Shown here piece by piece: positions 45,908 to 55,226 of a DNA stretch of 60,821 nucleotides. Origin of the DNA: Desulfobacula sp. (GTDB lineage: Bacteria; Desulfobacterota; Desulfobacteria; Desulfobacterales; Desulfobacteraceae). The notes under the pieces are model-generated. The model saw nothing but the letters and a program-made list of their open reading frames with translations. It did not search any database and had not been told where the DNA came from. Positions within the stretch are counted from its first letter, which is position 1. Each line of letters opens with the position of its first letter. Where the stretch lies: positions 1-60,821 of the forward strand of contig NZ_JAQYWD010000042.1 in assembly GCF_030145145.1 (NCBI RefSeq), read 5' to 3'. Position numbers and translations under genes: made by a program.

Positions 45908-45983
45908 GCGGGAGTAGCTCAGTTGGTAGAGCTTCAGCCTTCCAAGCTGAATGTCGCGAGTTCGACTCTCGTCTCCCGCTCCA
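45908..45983 (+). tRNA. tRNA-Gly (anticodon TCC)
   Basis: The 76-nt cloverleaf begins GCGGGAGTAGCTCAGTTGG and ends CTCCCGCTCCA. The loop CTTCCAA gives anticodon TCC. Confidence 0.97.
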
Positions 45984-46057
45984 CTTCATTTCAGATTTCC
46001 ACTGGAATAATGGTTTAAGTTAAATATACCTTATGTTAATTTGAATCGCCTTTTCGA

Positions 46058-46134
46058 GCCCATGTAGCTCAGTCGGTAGAGCGCTTCCTTGGTAAGGAAG
46101 AGGTTCACCAGTTCGATTCTGGTCATGGGCTCCA
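46058..46134 (+). tRNA. tRNA-Thr (anticodon GGT)
   Basis: The 77-nt cloverleaf begins GCCCATGTAGCTCAGTCGG and ends CATGGGCTCCA. The loop around TTGGTAA gives anticodon GGT. It ends 26 bases before the tuf ATG, so tuf is probably processed out of a tRNA-mRNA transcript. Confidence 0.97.
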
Positions 46135-46160
46135 AAACTACGGCAGGAGGAATTAAGAAG

Positions 46161-47354
46161 ATGGCTAAGGAGAAATTTGAGCGGACAAAGCCGCATGTGA
46201 ACATCGGCACAATCGGTCACATTGATCATGGAAAGACGACGCTTACAGCAGCGATCACCAAACATTCAGCACTGAAGGGTGGCGGTACGTTTGTTCCGTT
46301 TGATGAGATTGACAAGGCCCCCGAAGAAAGAGAGCGTGGTATTACCATTGCTACAGCCCATGTGGAGTATGAGACACCCAATCGTCACTACGCTCATGTG
46401 GATTGTCCCGGCCATGCGGACTATATTAAGAACATGATTACCGGAGCGGCCCAGATGGACGGTGCCATTCTGGTTGTCAGTGCAGATGATGGCCCCATGC
46501 CCCAGACAAGAGAGCATATCCTTCTTGCCCGCCAGGTAGGGGTGCCCACGATTGTTGTGTTTTTAAACAAATGCGACATGGTGGATGATGAAGAGTTGAT
46601 TGAACTGGTGGAGATGGAACTTCAGGAGCTTTTGGATACCTATGAATTCCCTGGAGACACTACCCCCATCATTCGCGGCAGTGCATTAAAAGCCCTTGAG
46701 TGTGATGATGTGGATGGCGATGATGCCAAATGTATATTTGAACTGCTTGACACCCTTGATTCGTATGTGCCCGAACCGGTGAGAGATAAGGCAAAGCCCT
46801 TCTTGATGCCGGTGGAGGATGTGTTCAGTATTTCCGGTCGGGGAACAGTTGTGACCGGACGGATCGAGCGCGGTGTGATCAAAACCGGAGAAGAAATTGA
46901 GATCGTCGGTATTCGAGAGACAAACAAGACCGTTTGTACGGGTGTTGAAATGTTCAGAAAACTTCTGGATCAAGGTGAGGCAGGCGACAATGTCGGTCTG
47001 CTGCTCCGGGGAACCAAACGGGACCAGGTGGAAAGAGGCCAGGTCGTTGCCAAACCCGGAACCATTACCCCCCATACAAAGTTCAAGGCAGAAATGTATG
47101 CCTTAAGCAAAGAAGAAGGCGGTCGTCATACCCCATTTTTCAGCGGATACAGGCCCCAGTTCTTTTTCAGAACAACAGACATTACCGGTGTGTTGACCCT
47201 GGAAGAAGGTGTGGAAATGATTATGCCCGGAGATAATGCAACCATTAACGTGGAGTTGATCAACCCCATTGCCATGGAAAAAGAGCTCCGGTTTGCCATC
47301 AGAGAAGGTGGCCGTACCGTTGGCGCCGGCGTTATCGGTGAAATTGTAGCGTAA
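46161..47354 (+). CDS. tuf: Elongation factor Tu (copy 1)
   Basis: EF-Tu brings aminoacyl-tRNA to the ribosome. The 397-residue product has the P-loop [10 protein letters not shown] near residue 19, effector region [14 protein letters not shown], switch [18 protein letters not shown] and SALKAL nucleotide motifs, and the two beta-barrel domains. ATG 46161 has CAGGAGG upstream; the longer in-frame reading would pass through tRNA-Thr. Its first 122 bases are identical to the tuf copy at the window end, consistent with gene conversion between duplicates. Confidence 0.98.
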   Translation: MAKEKFERTKPHVNIGTIGHIDHGKTTLTAAITKHSALKGGGTFVPFDEIDKAPEERERGITIATAHVEYETPNRHYAHVDCPGHADYIKNMITGAAQMDGAILVVSADDGPMPQTREHILLARQVGVPTIVVFLNKCDMVDDEELIELVEMELQELLDTYEFPGDTTPIIRGSALKALECDDVDGDDAKCIFELLDTLDSYVPEPVRDKAKPFLMPVEDVFSISGRGTVVTGRIERGVIKTGEEIEIVGIRETNKTVCTGVEMFRKLLDQGEAGDNVGLLLRGTKRDQVERGQVVAKPGTITPHTKFKAEMYALSKEEGGRHTPFFSGYRPQFFFRTTDITGVLTLEEGVEMIMPGDNATINVELINPIAMEKELRFAIREGGRTVGAGVIGEIVA

Positions 47355-47372
47355 AGTCCTAAGGAGTTAATA

Positions 47373-47531
47373 GTGGACCGAGTAAATATTGCTCTTGCCT
47401 GCACAGAGTGCAAGAGAAGGAATTATACGACAACGAAAAATAAGCGTAAAACTCCTGATAAAATAGAGTTTAAAAAATATTGTAAATTTTGTAATAGGCA
47501 TGTGCTGCATAAAGAAACAAAGATCAAGTAA
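47373..47531 (+). CDS. rpmG: 50S ribosomal protein L33
   Basis: The 52-residue product, started by GTG with AAGGAG seven bases upstream, reads [20 protein letters not shown] and later [16 protein letters not shown]. The two Cys pairs (CxxC, CxxC) mark the zinc-binding form of L33. It lies between tuf and tRNA-Trp, a conserved position before secE-nusG. Confidence 0.95.
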   Translation: MDRVNIALACTECKRRNYTTTKNKRKTPDKIEFKKYCKFCNRHVLHKETKIK

Positions 47532-47546
47532 TTCTGGGTTTTTTAC

Positions 47547-47623
47547 AGGTCAGTAGCTCCAATTGGTAGAGCGCCAGACTCCAAATCTGGATGTTGGGGG
47601 TTCGACTCCCTCCTGACCTGCCA
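47547..47623 (+). tRNA. tRNA-Trp (anticodon CCA)
   Basis: The 77-nt cloverleaf begins AGGTCAGTAGCTCCAATTGG and ends CTGACCTGCCA. The loop CTCCAAA gives anticodon CCA. The position between rpmG and secE is conserved in many bacteria. Confidence 0.97.
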
Positions 47624-47688
47624 CATTTTTAAGATGACGGTTTGAATCTTAAGCGTGATGTGGGCCTAAAAACAAACATAGGAGTTGT

Positions 47689-48060
47689 ATGTCACGGTTA
47701 AAAAAAAAGATACCTGCGGGTGATAAGAAAAAGAAAAAAGAGGATGCCGATATACCCACTGATAATTCGGTAAGCACCCCTTCTTTTTCAAGCTCAAAAT
47801 CGGCGGCGGTAGCAAGTCCTTTGAAATCAAAACTGGAAAAAAGCTTAGCCGAGACGCAATCCCGGGAACCGAATTTAATTCAAAAGTCAATGGAATTTTT
47901 CAGGGAAGTCAAGGTTGAGTTAAAAAAGGTCACCTGGCCAACTCGAAAACAAACCACTGGAACGACCATTGTTGTGATTGTCTTTGTTTTTGTTGTCGCA
48001 GCTTTTCTCGGACTTTTTGATTTCGGCCTTTCAAAGCTTGTTCAGGTTGTCCTGACATAA
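47689..48060 (+). CDS. secE: Preprotein translocase subunit SecE
   Basis: SecE clamps the SecY channel. The C-terminal 60 residues hold the conserved amphipathic helix and Trp (FFREVKVELKKVTWPTRKQT) and a single membrane span (IVVIVFVFVVAAFLGLFDFG). The first 65 residues are an extra Lys/Ser-rich, probably disordered extension (LKKKIPAGDKKKKKED). nusG starts 15 bases later. Confidence 0.95.
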   Translation: MSRLKKKIPAGDKKKKKEDADIPTDNSVSTPSFSSSKSAAVASPLKSKLEKSLAETQSREPNLIQKSMEFFREVKVELKKVTWPTRKQTTGTTIVVIVFVFVVAAFLGLFDFGLSKLVQVVLT

Positions 48061-48075
48061 TATAAGGGAAGAAAC

Positions 48076-48606
48076 ATGTCTCTAAAGTGGTATGTCGTTC
48101 ATGTGTATTCAGGTCATGAGCAGAAAGTAAAGGTGGCTCTGGAAGAGAAAATAGCATCTTCCAAGCACCCTGAAAAGTTCGGTGAGATCCTTATACCGAC
48201 AGAAAATATTGTAGAGCTCGTGGACGGCAAGAAAAAAGAGTCTTCAAGAAAATTTTATCCTGGCTATATCCTGGTGAGAATGTACTTGGATAATGAGACA
48301 TGGCATATTGTCACATCTACTTCAAAGGTAACAGGGTTTTTGGGTGGGAAAAATAAACCCGCACCCATAACTGACAAAGAAGCTCAAAGCATTGTGGATA
48401 AAATGCAGCAGGGCAAAAACAAACCCCAGCCAAAATACTTTTTTGAACCGGGAGATGATGTCAGGGTAATTGATGGGCCCTTTTCAAACTTCAATGGTAC
48501 AGTGGAAGATGTATCTCCTGACAAGGAAAAAATTAAAGTTCTGGTGAGTATCTTTGGGCGGGCAACCCCTGTGGAATTGAATTTTATACAGGTTACCAAA
48601 ATATAA
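48076..48606 (+). CDS. nusG: Transcription termination/antitermination protein NusG
   Basis: NusG binds RNA polymerase and links it to Rho or the ribosome. The 176-residue product has the NGN domain (MSLKWYVVHVYSGHEQKV, FYPGYILVRM) and the C-terminal KOW domain (FEPGDDVRVIDGPFSNFNG). It follows secE closely, as is usual, and precedes the L11 operon. Confidence 0.97.
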   Translation: MSLKWYVVHVYSGHEQKVKVALEEKIASSKHPEKFGEILIPTENIVELVDGKKKESSRKFYPGYILVRMYLDNETWHIVTSTSKVTGFLGGKNKPAPITDKEAQSIVDKMQQGKNKPQPKYFFEPGDDVRVIDGPFSNFNGTVEDVSPDKEKIKVLVSIFGRATPVELNFIQVTKI

Positions 48607-48705
48607 TAATAGCGTAATGCGTAATGATGGATGGGCAATGGGATGTTTTTTCAAATCTCAAATCTCAGATCTCATTGCTAAAGTAGAGTATCAGGAGTTA
48701 AAACA

Positions 48706-49128
48706 ATGGCAAAAAAAGTAATGACACAAATAAAGCTTCAGGTTGTAGCAGGTAAAGCCAATCCATCTCCCCCCATCGGACCTGCATTGGGCCAGCATGG
48801 GGTTAATATCATGGATTTTTGTAAGGCGTTTAATGCAAAAACCGCCAATGACACCGGATCTATTATTCCCGTCGTCATAACGGTTTACCAGGACAGGTCT
48901 TTCAGCTTTATTACCAAAACGTCACCGGCATCCAGATTGTTGCTGGCTGCAGCGAATATTGCAAAAGGGTCTGGTGTGCCCAATAAGGACAAGGTCGGAA
49001 AAGTTACCATGGATCAGCTGATTGCAATTGCCGAAACCAAAAAAGAAGACTTAAACGCCTCAGACATTGATGCCGCTGTGAAAATTATTGCAGGGACTGC
49101 CAAAAGCATGGGGATAGAAGTAGTTTAA
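48706..49128 (+). CDS. rplK: 50S ribosomal protein L11
   Basis: The 140-residue product has the conserved N-terminal [19 protein letters not shown] and the C-terminal rRNA-binding part ending [13 protein letters not shown]11 forms the GTPase-associated centre with 23S rRNA. ATG 48706 has CAGGAG upstream. The 99-base gap before it holds no promoter I can defend. Confidence 0.97.
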   Translation: MAKKVMTQIKLQVVAGKANPSPPIGPALGQHGVNIMDFCKAFNAKTANDTGSIIPVVITVYQDRSFSFITKTSPASRLLLAAANIAKGSGVPNKDKVGKVTMDQLIAIAETKKEDLNASDIDAAVKIIAGTAKSMGIEVV

Positions 49129-49152
49129 CTTTAAGTAAAAGAGTGATGAAAA

Positions 49153-49845
49153 ATGGCAAAGCGGAGTAAAAAACATACAGAAGCACTTAAGAAGGTCGAT
49201 AGAACGGTTCAATACGATCCAATAAATGCCTTGGAATTGATGGTTTCATCAAGCTATGCTAAATTTGATGAAACAGTTGATGTGGCCGTAAGGCTGGGCG
49301 TTGATCCGCGGCATGCCGATCAAATGGTTCGGGGTACGGTTGTATTGCCCAATGGACTGGGTAAAGACGTAAAAGTTTTGGTTTTTGCAAAAGGTGAGAA
49401 AGAAAAAGAAGCACTGGATGCAGGCGCAGACTTTATTGCAGATGAAGAGACGATTGAAAAGATTCAAAACGGATGGTTTGGTTTTGATAAAGCCATTGCA
49501 ACGCCGGATATGATGGGCGCCGTCGGAAAACTGGGTCGGGTATTGGGGCCCCGGGGCCTGATGCCCAATGCAAAAACAGGAACGGTTACCTTTGAAATTG
49601 AAAAAGCCATCGCAGAATTAAAAGCGGGTAAAATTGATTTTCGAGTTGAAAAAGCAGGGATCGTTCATGTACCGGTGGGAAAAGTGTCTTTTGGCGCAGA
49701 AAAATTAGTTGAAAATGTTACGGCATTTTTAGATAAATTGATTGCGCTGAAACCAGCAGCCAGTAAGGGTGCCTACTTAAAAACCATCAGTGTATCATCA
49801 ACAATGGGACCGGGTATTAAGGTCGATCCCATGTTGTTAAAATAA
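49153..49845 (+). CDS. rplA: 50S ribosomal protein L1
   Basis: The 230-residue product has the L1 signature around [19 protein letters not shown] near residue 125 and the C-terminal [11 protein letters not shown]1 shapes the L1 stalk and in many bacteria represses the L11-L1 mRNA. It lies 24 bases after rplK. Confidence 0.97.
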   Translation: MAKRSKKHTEALKKVDRTVQYDPINALELMVSSSYAKFDETVDVAVRLGVDPRHADQMVRGTVVLPNGLGKDVKVLVFAKGEKEKEALDAGADFIADEETIEKIQNGWFGFDKAIATPDMMGAVGKLGRVLGPRGLMPNAKTGTVTFEIEKAIAELKAGKIDFRVEKAGIVHVPVGKVSFGAEKLVENVTAFLDKLIALKPAASKGAYLKTISVSSTMGPGIKVDPMLLK

Positions 49846-49999
49846 AAGTTTAATCCTGTCACAGACAGTAGGTGTACTTTTAGTTTAAAAGTATATAATC
49901 GGATTTGCCGGCCTGCCGAGACACAAGAAAATTGCAATTTGTTTTGGTTTAGTCGACACCTTCGAAAAAATTCAATTTATGAAAGGAGGTGTAAAAAAA
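49846..49999 (+). promoter_or_regulatory. L10 (rplJL) mRNA leader
   Basis: The 154-base gap between rplA and rplJ contains a segment near 49905-49930 (GATTTGCCGGCCTGCCGAGA) and pairable flanks such as GGTGTACTTTTAG/TTAAAAGTATA, reminiscent of the L10-L12 binding leader that represses rplJL translation in many bacteria. The assignment rests mainly on position. Confidence 0.45.
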
Positions 50000-50524
50000 A
50001 TGCTGAATATTTCACAAAAAAAAGAACAGGTTAAGCGGCTCGCTCAAGAGTTGTCAGAATCTGAGATTTCAATACTGGTGGATTACAAAGGTCTGGATGT
50101 ATTGAAAATGACCGATCTTCGGTCCCGGCTCCGAAATGCAGGTGTCCGGATTGAAGTGGTTAAAAATACATTGCTGATTAGGGCATCTGAAGGAACAGAT
50201 GCGGCCTTGATGAAAGAGTTTTACAAAGGGCCCAATGCCATAATTTTATCAACAGATGATCCGGTTGCTCCGGCAAAAATTCTAGTGGATTTCGCCAAGG
50301 ACAATGATAAGCTTGAGATTAAGGCCGGTGCCTTATCCGGGAAGCTGCTCAGTCTTGATGAGATCCAACAACTGGCCAAGATGCCATCCAGAGAAGAACT
50401 TCTCGGTCAACTGGTTCGCACGCTTAATGCCGTTCCAACCTCATTTGTTACCGTACTCGCCGGTGTCCCCCGCGCTTTTGTTAATGTTCTTAATGCAATT
50501 AAAGATCAAAAAGAAGCTGCATAA
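50000..50524 (+). CDS. rplJ: 50S ribosomal protein L10
   Basis: The 174-residue product starts MLNISQKKEQVKRLAQELSE and shows the L10 core (LVDYKGLDVLKMTDLRSRLR, NTLLIRASEGT). L10 anchors the L12 dimers of the stalk. I chose ATG 50000 because AAAGGAGGTG at 49982-49991 is its ribosome site; a start at 49979 would translate that site. Confidence 0.96.
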   Translation: MLNISQKKEQVKRLAQELSESEISILVDYKGLDVLKMTDLRSRLRNAGVRIEVVKNTLLIRASEGTDAALMKEFYKGPNAIILSTDDPVAPAKILVDFAKDNDKLEIKAGALSGKLLSLDEIQQLAKMPSREELLGQLVRTLNAVPTSFVTVLAGVPRAFVNVLNAIKDQKEAA

Positions 50525-50581
50525 CGATTTTTATATATTTTTTAGAAAACATATTCCATATGGTTTTATTAGGAGAAAAAA

Positions 50582-50965
50582 ATGGCTGATATCACAAAAG
50601 ATGATGTAATTGAATTTATATCCAATATGAGCGTTCTTGACCTTTCTGCGCTCGTAAAGGAGCTTGAAGAAAAATTTGGTGTAAGCGCTGCTGCACCCAT
50701 GGCATTTGCAGGTGCAATGCCGGTGGGCGATGCTGCTGCAGCTGAAGAAGAACAAACTGAATTCGACGTTGTTCTTGAAACCTTTGGTGATAAGAAAATT
50801 AATGTCATCAAAGAAGTGAGAGCAATTACCGGCCTGGGCCTTAAAGAGGCCAAAGCGCTTGTTGAAGAAGCACCCAAACCGATTAAAGAAGGCGTTTCAA
50901 AAGATGAGGCTCAGAAAATAAAAGAACAGTTAGAAGGTGCGGGTGCACAGGTTACTGTAAAATAA
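50582..50965 (+). CDS. rplL: 50S ribosomal protein L7/L12
   Basis: The 127-residue product has the N-terminal dimerisation helices, an Ala/Glu-rich hinge ([17 protein letters not shown]) and the C-terminal domain with [30 protein letters not shown] precedes the ATG. Confidence 0.98.
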   Translation: MADITKDDVIEFISNMSVLDLSALVKELEEKFGVSAAAPMAFAGAMPVGDAAAAEEEQTEFDVVLETFGDKKINVIKEVRAITGLGLKEAKALVEEAPKPIKEGVSKDEAQKIKEQLEGAGAQVTVK

Positions 50966-51082
50966 CAGATGTAACATCCGTTAGTTTACACCGTTTCCAA
51001 GTGCATAAAATTTATGCGGGGGCAAGGCAATTGGGCCATGTCTCCGCTTTTACGGTTGGAAAAACTCACACTGGGAGATATC

Positions 51083-54000
51083 ATGACCGGAAGTCTTTTG
51101 ACGAATAAGCGTATGAGAAAAGAGTTTGGCAGCAGAAGAAAAATCATTGATATTCCTGATTTGATAGGAATGCAACGAAATTCTTATGAAAGCTTCCTTC
51201 AAAGGGACGTCTTGCCTGAAAACAGGGAAGTAAAAGGACTCCATGCTGTTTTTAAATCTGTTTTTCCCATTAAGGATTTTACAGATACATCATCATTGGA
51301 ATATGTTTCCTATTCTTTTGGTGAATCAAAGCATTCAATGAACGAATGTACTTCAAGGGGAATGACCTATGATATTCCGGTAAATATCAAGGTTCGGCTT
51401 GTGGTTTACGATCACGATAAGGAAACCGGTATCTCAACGATTCGGGATATTAAGGAACAAGAAATTTATTTTGGCACCATCCCCTTGATGACACGACAGG
51501 GTACTTTTATCATTAATGGGACCGAAAGAGCAGTTGTCAGTCAGTTACACCGGTCCTCGGGTGTGTTTTTTGATCATGATAAAGGGAAAAATTATTCTAC
51601 GGGAAAAATTATTTACAATGCCAGAATTATTCCTGTCAGAGGGTCCTGGATTGATATGGAAATCGATATCAAGGACATAGTGTATATCAGAATAGACCGG
51701 CGACGGAAATTCCCCGTATCTATCCTTTTTAAAGCTTTTGGTTATACCAGTGAAGATATTTTAGATTTTTTCTATAAAAAAGAGCATATTATTAAAAAGG
51801 ATGGATCGTTTTTTAAAGAGTTTTCCCAGGAAAATTTGAAACGTCAAAGAGCCAGTTTTGATATTAAATCTCCAAAGACAGGAGAAGTTTTTGTCAAAAA
51901 AGGAAGAATCTTTACAAAACGAGCGTTAAAACAATTGTATGATGATGGACTCGATTATATTCCCATTTCTGAAAGTGATTTAATCGGTAGGGCCTTTGCA
52001 ACAAATATTATTGACCAGGAAACCCAGGCAGTCATTTTAAAAGCCGGTGATCTGATCGGTGAAGACAGTTTTGAGTATTTGCAGGAAAAAGGGCTTGATG
52101 ATTTCAATATCCTTTATGTGGATCCCCGAAGTTCTGATTCCATGCGGAAAACCCTGGTTTCAGACAAAATTGAAAAAAAAGAAGAAGCCTTAATGGATAT
52201 CTACAGGCGGCTTAGACCGGGAAATCCGGCTACCATAGAAGTGGCCCAGGATTTTGTTGATCACCTGTTTTTCCGGCAGGCATATTACGACCTGTCCCGG
52301 GTGGGACGGTTGAAAATGAACCATCGCCTGGCTGTTGATACCAAAATTGATGTGAAAACACTGCGAAAAGAAGATGTGTTGTTGACGGCATCCACATTGA
52401 TTGAACTCAAAGATACCCAGGGTAAGGTCGATGATATTGACCATCTGGGCAACCGGCGGGTCCGGGCAGTGGGGGAACTGCTTGAAAATCATTATCGCAT
52501 CGGACTTGTCCGAATGGAAAGGGCCATCAAGGAAAAAATGAGCATGCAGGAAGTGGATGCCATGATGCCCCATGATTTGATTAATCCCAAACCGGTATCC
52601 GCCGTTGTAAGGGAATTTTTTGGTACCTCCCAGTTGTCCCAGTTTATGGATCAGACCAATCCCTTATCTGAAACCACGCACAAGCGACGGTTGTCTGCCC
52701 TGGGTCCCGGCGGTTTGACCCGGGAAAGGGCCGGGTTTGAGGTCAGAGATGTTCATCCCTCTCATTATGGCCGGATTTGTCCCATTGAAACCCCTGAAGG
52801 TCCGAATATCGGTTTGATCGTTTCTCTGTGTACCTTTGCCCGGGTCAATGATTTCGGGTTCATTGAAACGCCTTACAGAATTGCCGACCAGGGAAAGGCG
52901 TCCAAAGTTATTAAGCATTTGACCGCCTTTGAAGAAAAGGATCATCCCATTGCCCAAGCCAATGCCCCCCTTGATGTGGACGGAAATTTTTTAAATTCCC
53001 TGGTTTCTTCCCGGGTGGCCGGTGAATTTGAGATGATCGAAAATCAGGATGTAAAATTCATGGATGTCTCGCCCAACCAATTGGTCTCTGTGTCTGCATC
53101 CTTAATTCCGTTTCTTGAAAATGATGATGCCAACAGGGCCTTGATGGGCTCGAACATGCAGCGTCAGGCAGTCCCGCTGATTATCAGTGAAGCACCGCTG
53201 GTGGGGACCGGGATGGAAAGTATTGTGGCCCGGGATTCCGGTGTGACCATTGTTGCAGATTATGATGGGGTTGTTGTTGAAGTGGACTCCAAACGGATTG
53301 TGGTTCGAAATAATGAAATGGATAATCTGGACGGAAATTTTGAGAAAGTCGTATCTATTTATAATTGCCGAAAATTTGTCCGTTCCAACCAGAACACCTG
53401 CTTTAATCATAGGCCCATTGTTAAAAAGGGCGAAACCGTTAAAAAAGGTCAGGTTATTGCTGATGGCCCTTCCACTGAGATGGGGGAGCTGGCCCTGGGT
53501 AAAAATGTGACCGTGGCATTTATGCCCTGGGATGGGTATAACTATGAGGACTCTATTCTTGTCAGCGAACGATTGGTGAAAGACGGGGTATATACCTCTG
53601 TTCATATAGAGCAGTTTGAAGTGCTGGCCCGGGATACGAAATTAGGCAAAGAGGAAATTACTCGGGATATTCCCAATGTAGGGGAAGAAGCGTTAAGAAA
53701 TCTGGATGAGAGTGGTATCATTCGCCTGGGGGCTGAAGTTGTCTCCGGGGATATTCTGGTGGGTAAAATTACACCCAAAGGGGAAACCCAACTCTCGCCG
53801 GAAGAAAAATTGCTCCGGGCCATTTTTGGTGAAAAAGCAGGCGATGTTAAAGATACGTCTCTTTGTGTGCCACCGGGTGTTAAAGGCAAGGTTATCGATG
53901 CGAAAGTTTTCTCAAGAAGGGGGCTTTCAAAAGACGATCGCACCCGGCTCATTGAAGATAATGAAATTGAAAGATTTGAGAAAGACAGGGATGATGAAAT

Positions 54001-55216
54001 TAAAATCATATCCGGCGTAGCCCGGGAGAAAATTGAGTCCATCCTGGACGGTCAGAAGGTCCTCACGGACCTGGAACGGACCGGAAAGGTATTGGTTAAA
54101 TCCGGTACTCTGGTAAAACCGGGCCTTTTTGAAGGCATCCCTGTGTCCGTGCTGGTCCATGTCGCAGTAAAAGATGCGGTTGTTACTGAAAAGGTACAGA
54201 CGATATTAGAGAGTGCCCAGGATCAAATTAAAAAAGCAAGAGACCATTTTAACCGCCAGGTATCCCGGTTCGAAAAAGGGGATGATCTTCAACCGGGTGT
54301 GCTGAAGATGATCAAGATCAGCGTGGCCATGGAAAGGGTTCTTTCCGTGGGGGACAAAATGGCAGGGCGGCATGGGAACAAGGGCGTTGTTTCCCGGATT
54401 TTAAGGGTGGAAGATCTGCCCTATTTTGAAGATGGCCGTCCCGTGGATATGGTGCTCAATCCCCTGGGGGTTCCCTCTCGGATGAATGTGGGCCAGATAT
54501 TGGAAATTCATCTGGGACACGCCGCTTTTGCCCTGGGACAGCGGATTGATGAGCTGTTGGACCAGATGAAACTCGATAAATTAAGGGAGAAGGTCATTGA
54601 AGTTTTTTCCATGACAGAAACCCAGAAAGCTGATTTAAAAGAAGATACACTGGTCACAAAAATTGAAAATATGTCCTCTCAAGAATTGGTGGAATTTGCA
54701 ACCCTATACCGAAAAGGCGTGCATATGGCAACGCCCGTATTCGATGGGGCCACTGAGGCGGAGATCAAATACTTGATTGATGTTGCCGGATTTGATACCT
54801 CCGGTCAATCCATACTTTACGATGGCAGAACCGGTGAACCGTTTGATAAACCCGTAACCGTGGGGACCATGTACATGCTCAAACTCCATCACCTGGTGGA
54901 CGATAAACTGCATGCCCGTTCCATTGGACCCTATTCTCTGGTTACCCAGCAACCCTTAGGCGGGAAGGCCCAGTTCGGCGGGCAGAGACTGGGTGAGATG
55001 GAGGTCTGGGCCATGGAAGCCTATGGTGCTGCCCATGCATTGCAGGAGTTCCTGACGGTCAAGTCAGATGATATGATCGGCAGAACCCGGATGTATGAAA
55101 AAATAGTCAAAGGCCAGAATGTTCTTGAACCTGGAATGCCTGAATCCTTCAGGGTTCTTACCAAAGAGCTGAATAGTCTGGGTTTGGATATGAATCTTAT
55201 AGAAGGAAACAAATAA
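51083..55216 (+). CDS. rpoB: DNA-directed RNA polymerase subunit beta
   Basis: The 1377-residue product contains the rifampicin-pocket cluster as [18 protein letters not shown] and [13 protein letters not shown] (sensitive-type residues), the [15 protein letters not shown] segment, [14 protein letters not shown], and the C-terminal [18 protein letters not shown] clamp anchor. I chose ATG 51083, preceded by GGGAG; a longer in-frame reading from 51014 adds 23 residues that do not resemble RpoB. rpoC follows after ten bases. Confidence 0.97.
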   Translation: MTGSLLTNKRMRKEFGSRRKIIDIPDLIGMQRNSYESFLQRDVLPENREVKGLHAVFKSVFPIKDFTDTSSLEYVSYSFGESKHSMNECTSRGMTYDIPVNIKVRLVVYDHDKETGISTIRDIKEQEIYFGTIPLMTRQGTFIINGTERAVVSQLHRSSGVFFDHDKGKNYSTGKIIYNARIIPVRGSWIDMEIDIKDIVYIRIDRRRKFPVSILFKAFGYTSEDILDFFYKKEHIIKKDGSFFKEFSQENLKRQRASFDIKSPKTGEVFVKKGRIFTKRALKQLYDDGLDYIPISESDLIGRAFATNIIDQETQAVILKAGDLIGEDSFEYLQEKGLDDFNILYVDPRSSDSMRKTLVSDKIEKKEEALMDIYRRLRPGNPATIEVAQDFVDHLFFRQAYYDLSRVGRLKMNHRLAVDTKIDVKTLRKEDVLLTASTLIELKDTQGKVDDIDHLGNRRVRAVGELLENHYRIGLVRMERAIKEKMSMQEVDAMMPHDLINPKPVSAVVREFFGTSQLSQFMDQTNPLSETTHKRRLSALGPGGLTRERAGFEVRDVHPSHYGRICPIETPEGPNIGLIVSLCTFARVNDFGFIETPYRIADQGKASKVIKHLTAFEEKDHPIAQANAPLDVDGNFLNSLVSSRVAGEFEMIENQDVKFMDVSPNQLVSVSASLIPFLENDDANRALMGSNMQRQAVPLIISEAPLVGTGMESIVARDSGVTIVADYDGVVVEVDSKRIVVRNNEMDNLDGNFEKVVSIYNCRKFVRSNQNTCFNHRPIVKKGETVKKGQVIADGPSTEMGELALGKNVTVAFMPWDGYNYEDSILVSERLVKDGVYTSVHIEQFEVLARDTKLGKEEITRDIPNVGEEALRNLDESGIIRLGAEVVSGDILVGKITPKGETQLSPEEKLLRAIFGEKAGDVKDTSLCVPPGVKGKVIDAKVFSRRGLSKDDRTRLIEDNEIERFEKDRDDEIKIISGVAREKIESILDGQKVLTDLERTGKVLVKSGTLVKPGLFEGIPVSVLVHVAVKDAVVTEKVQTILESAQDQIKKARDHFNRQVSRFEKGDDLQPGVLKMIKISVAMERVLSVGDKMAGRHGNKGVVSRILRVEDLPYFEDGRPVDMVLNPLGVPSRMNVGQILEIHLGHAAFALGQRIDELLDQMKLDKLREKVIEVFSMTETQKADLKEDTLVTKIENMSSQELVEFATLYRKGVHMATPVFDGATEAEIKYLIDVAGFDTSGQSILYDGRTGEPFDKPVTVGTMYMLKLHHLVDDKLHARSIGPYSLVTQQPLGGKAQFGGQRLGEMEVWAMEAYGAAHALQEFLTVKSDDMIGRTRMYEKIVKGQNVLEPGMPESFRVLTKELNSLGLDMNLIEGNK

Positions 55217-55226
55217 GGAGAAGACA

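Noticed and set aside
46089-46160. N-terminal extension of EF-Tu
   Set aside because: The extension is encoded by tRNA-Thr and its trailer; the ATG at 46161 has a strong ribosome site and gives the normal 397-residue protein.
48607-48705. Short repeats (GCGTAATGCGTAATG, AAATCTCAAATCTCAGATCTCA) before rplK
   Set aside because: Too short and irregular to call a regulatory element; no promoter pair with acceptable spacing was found.
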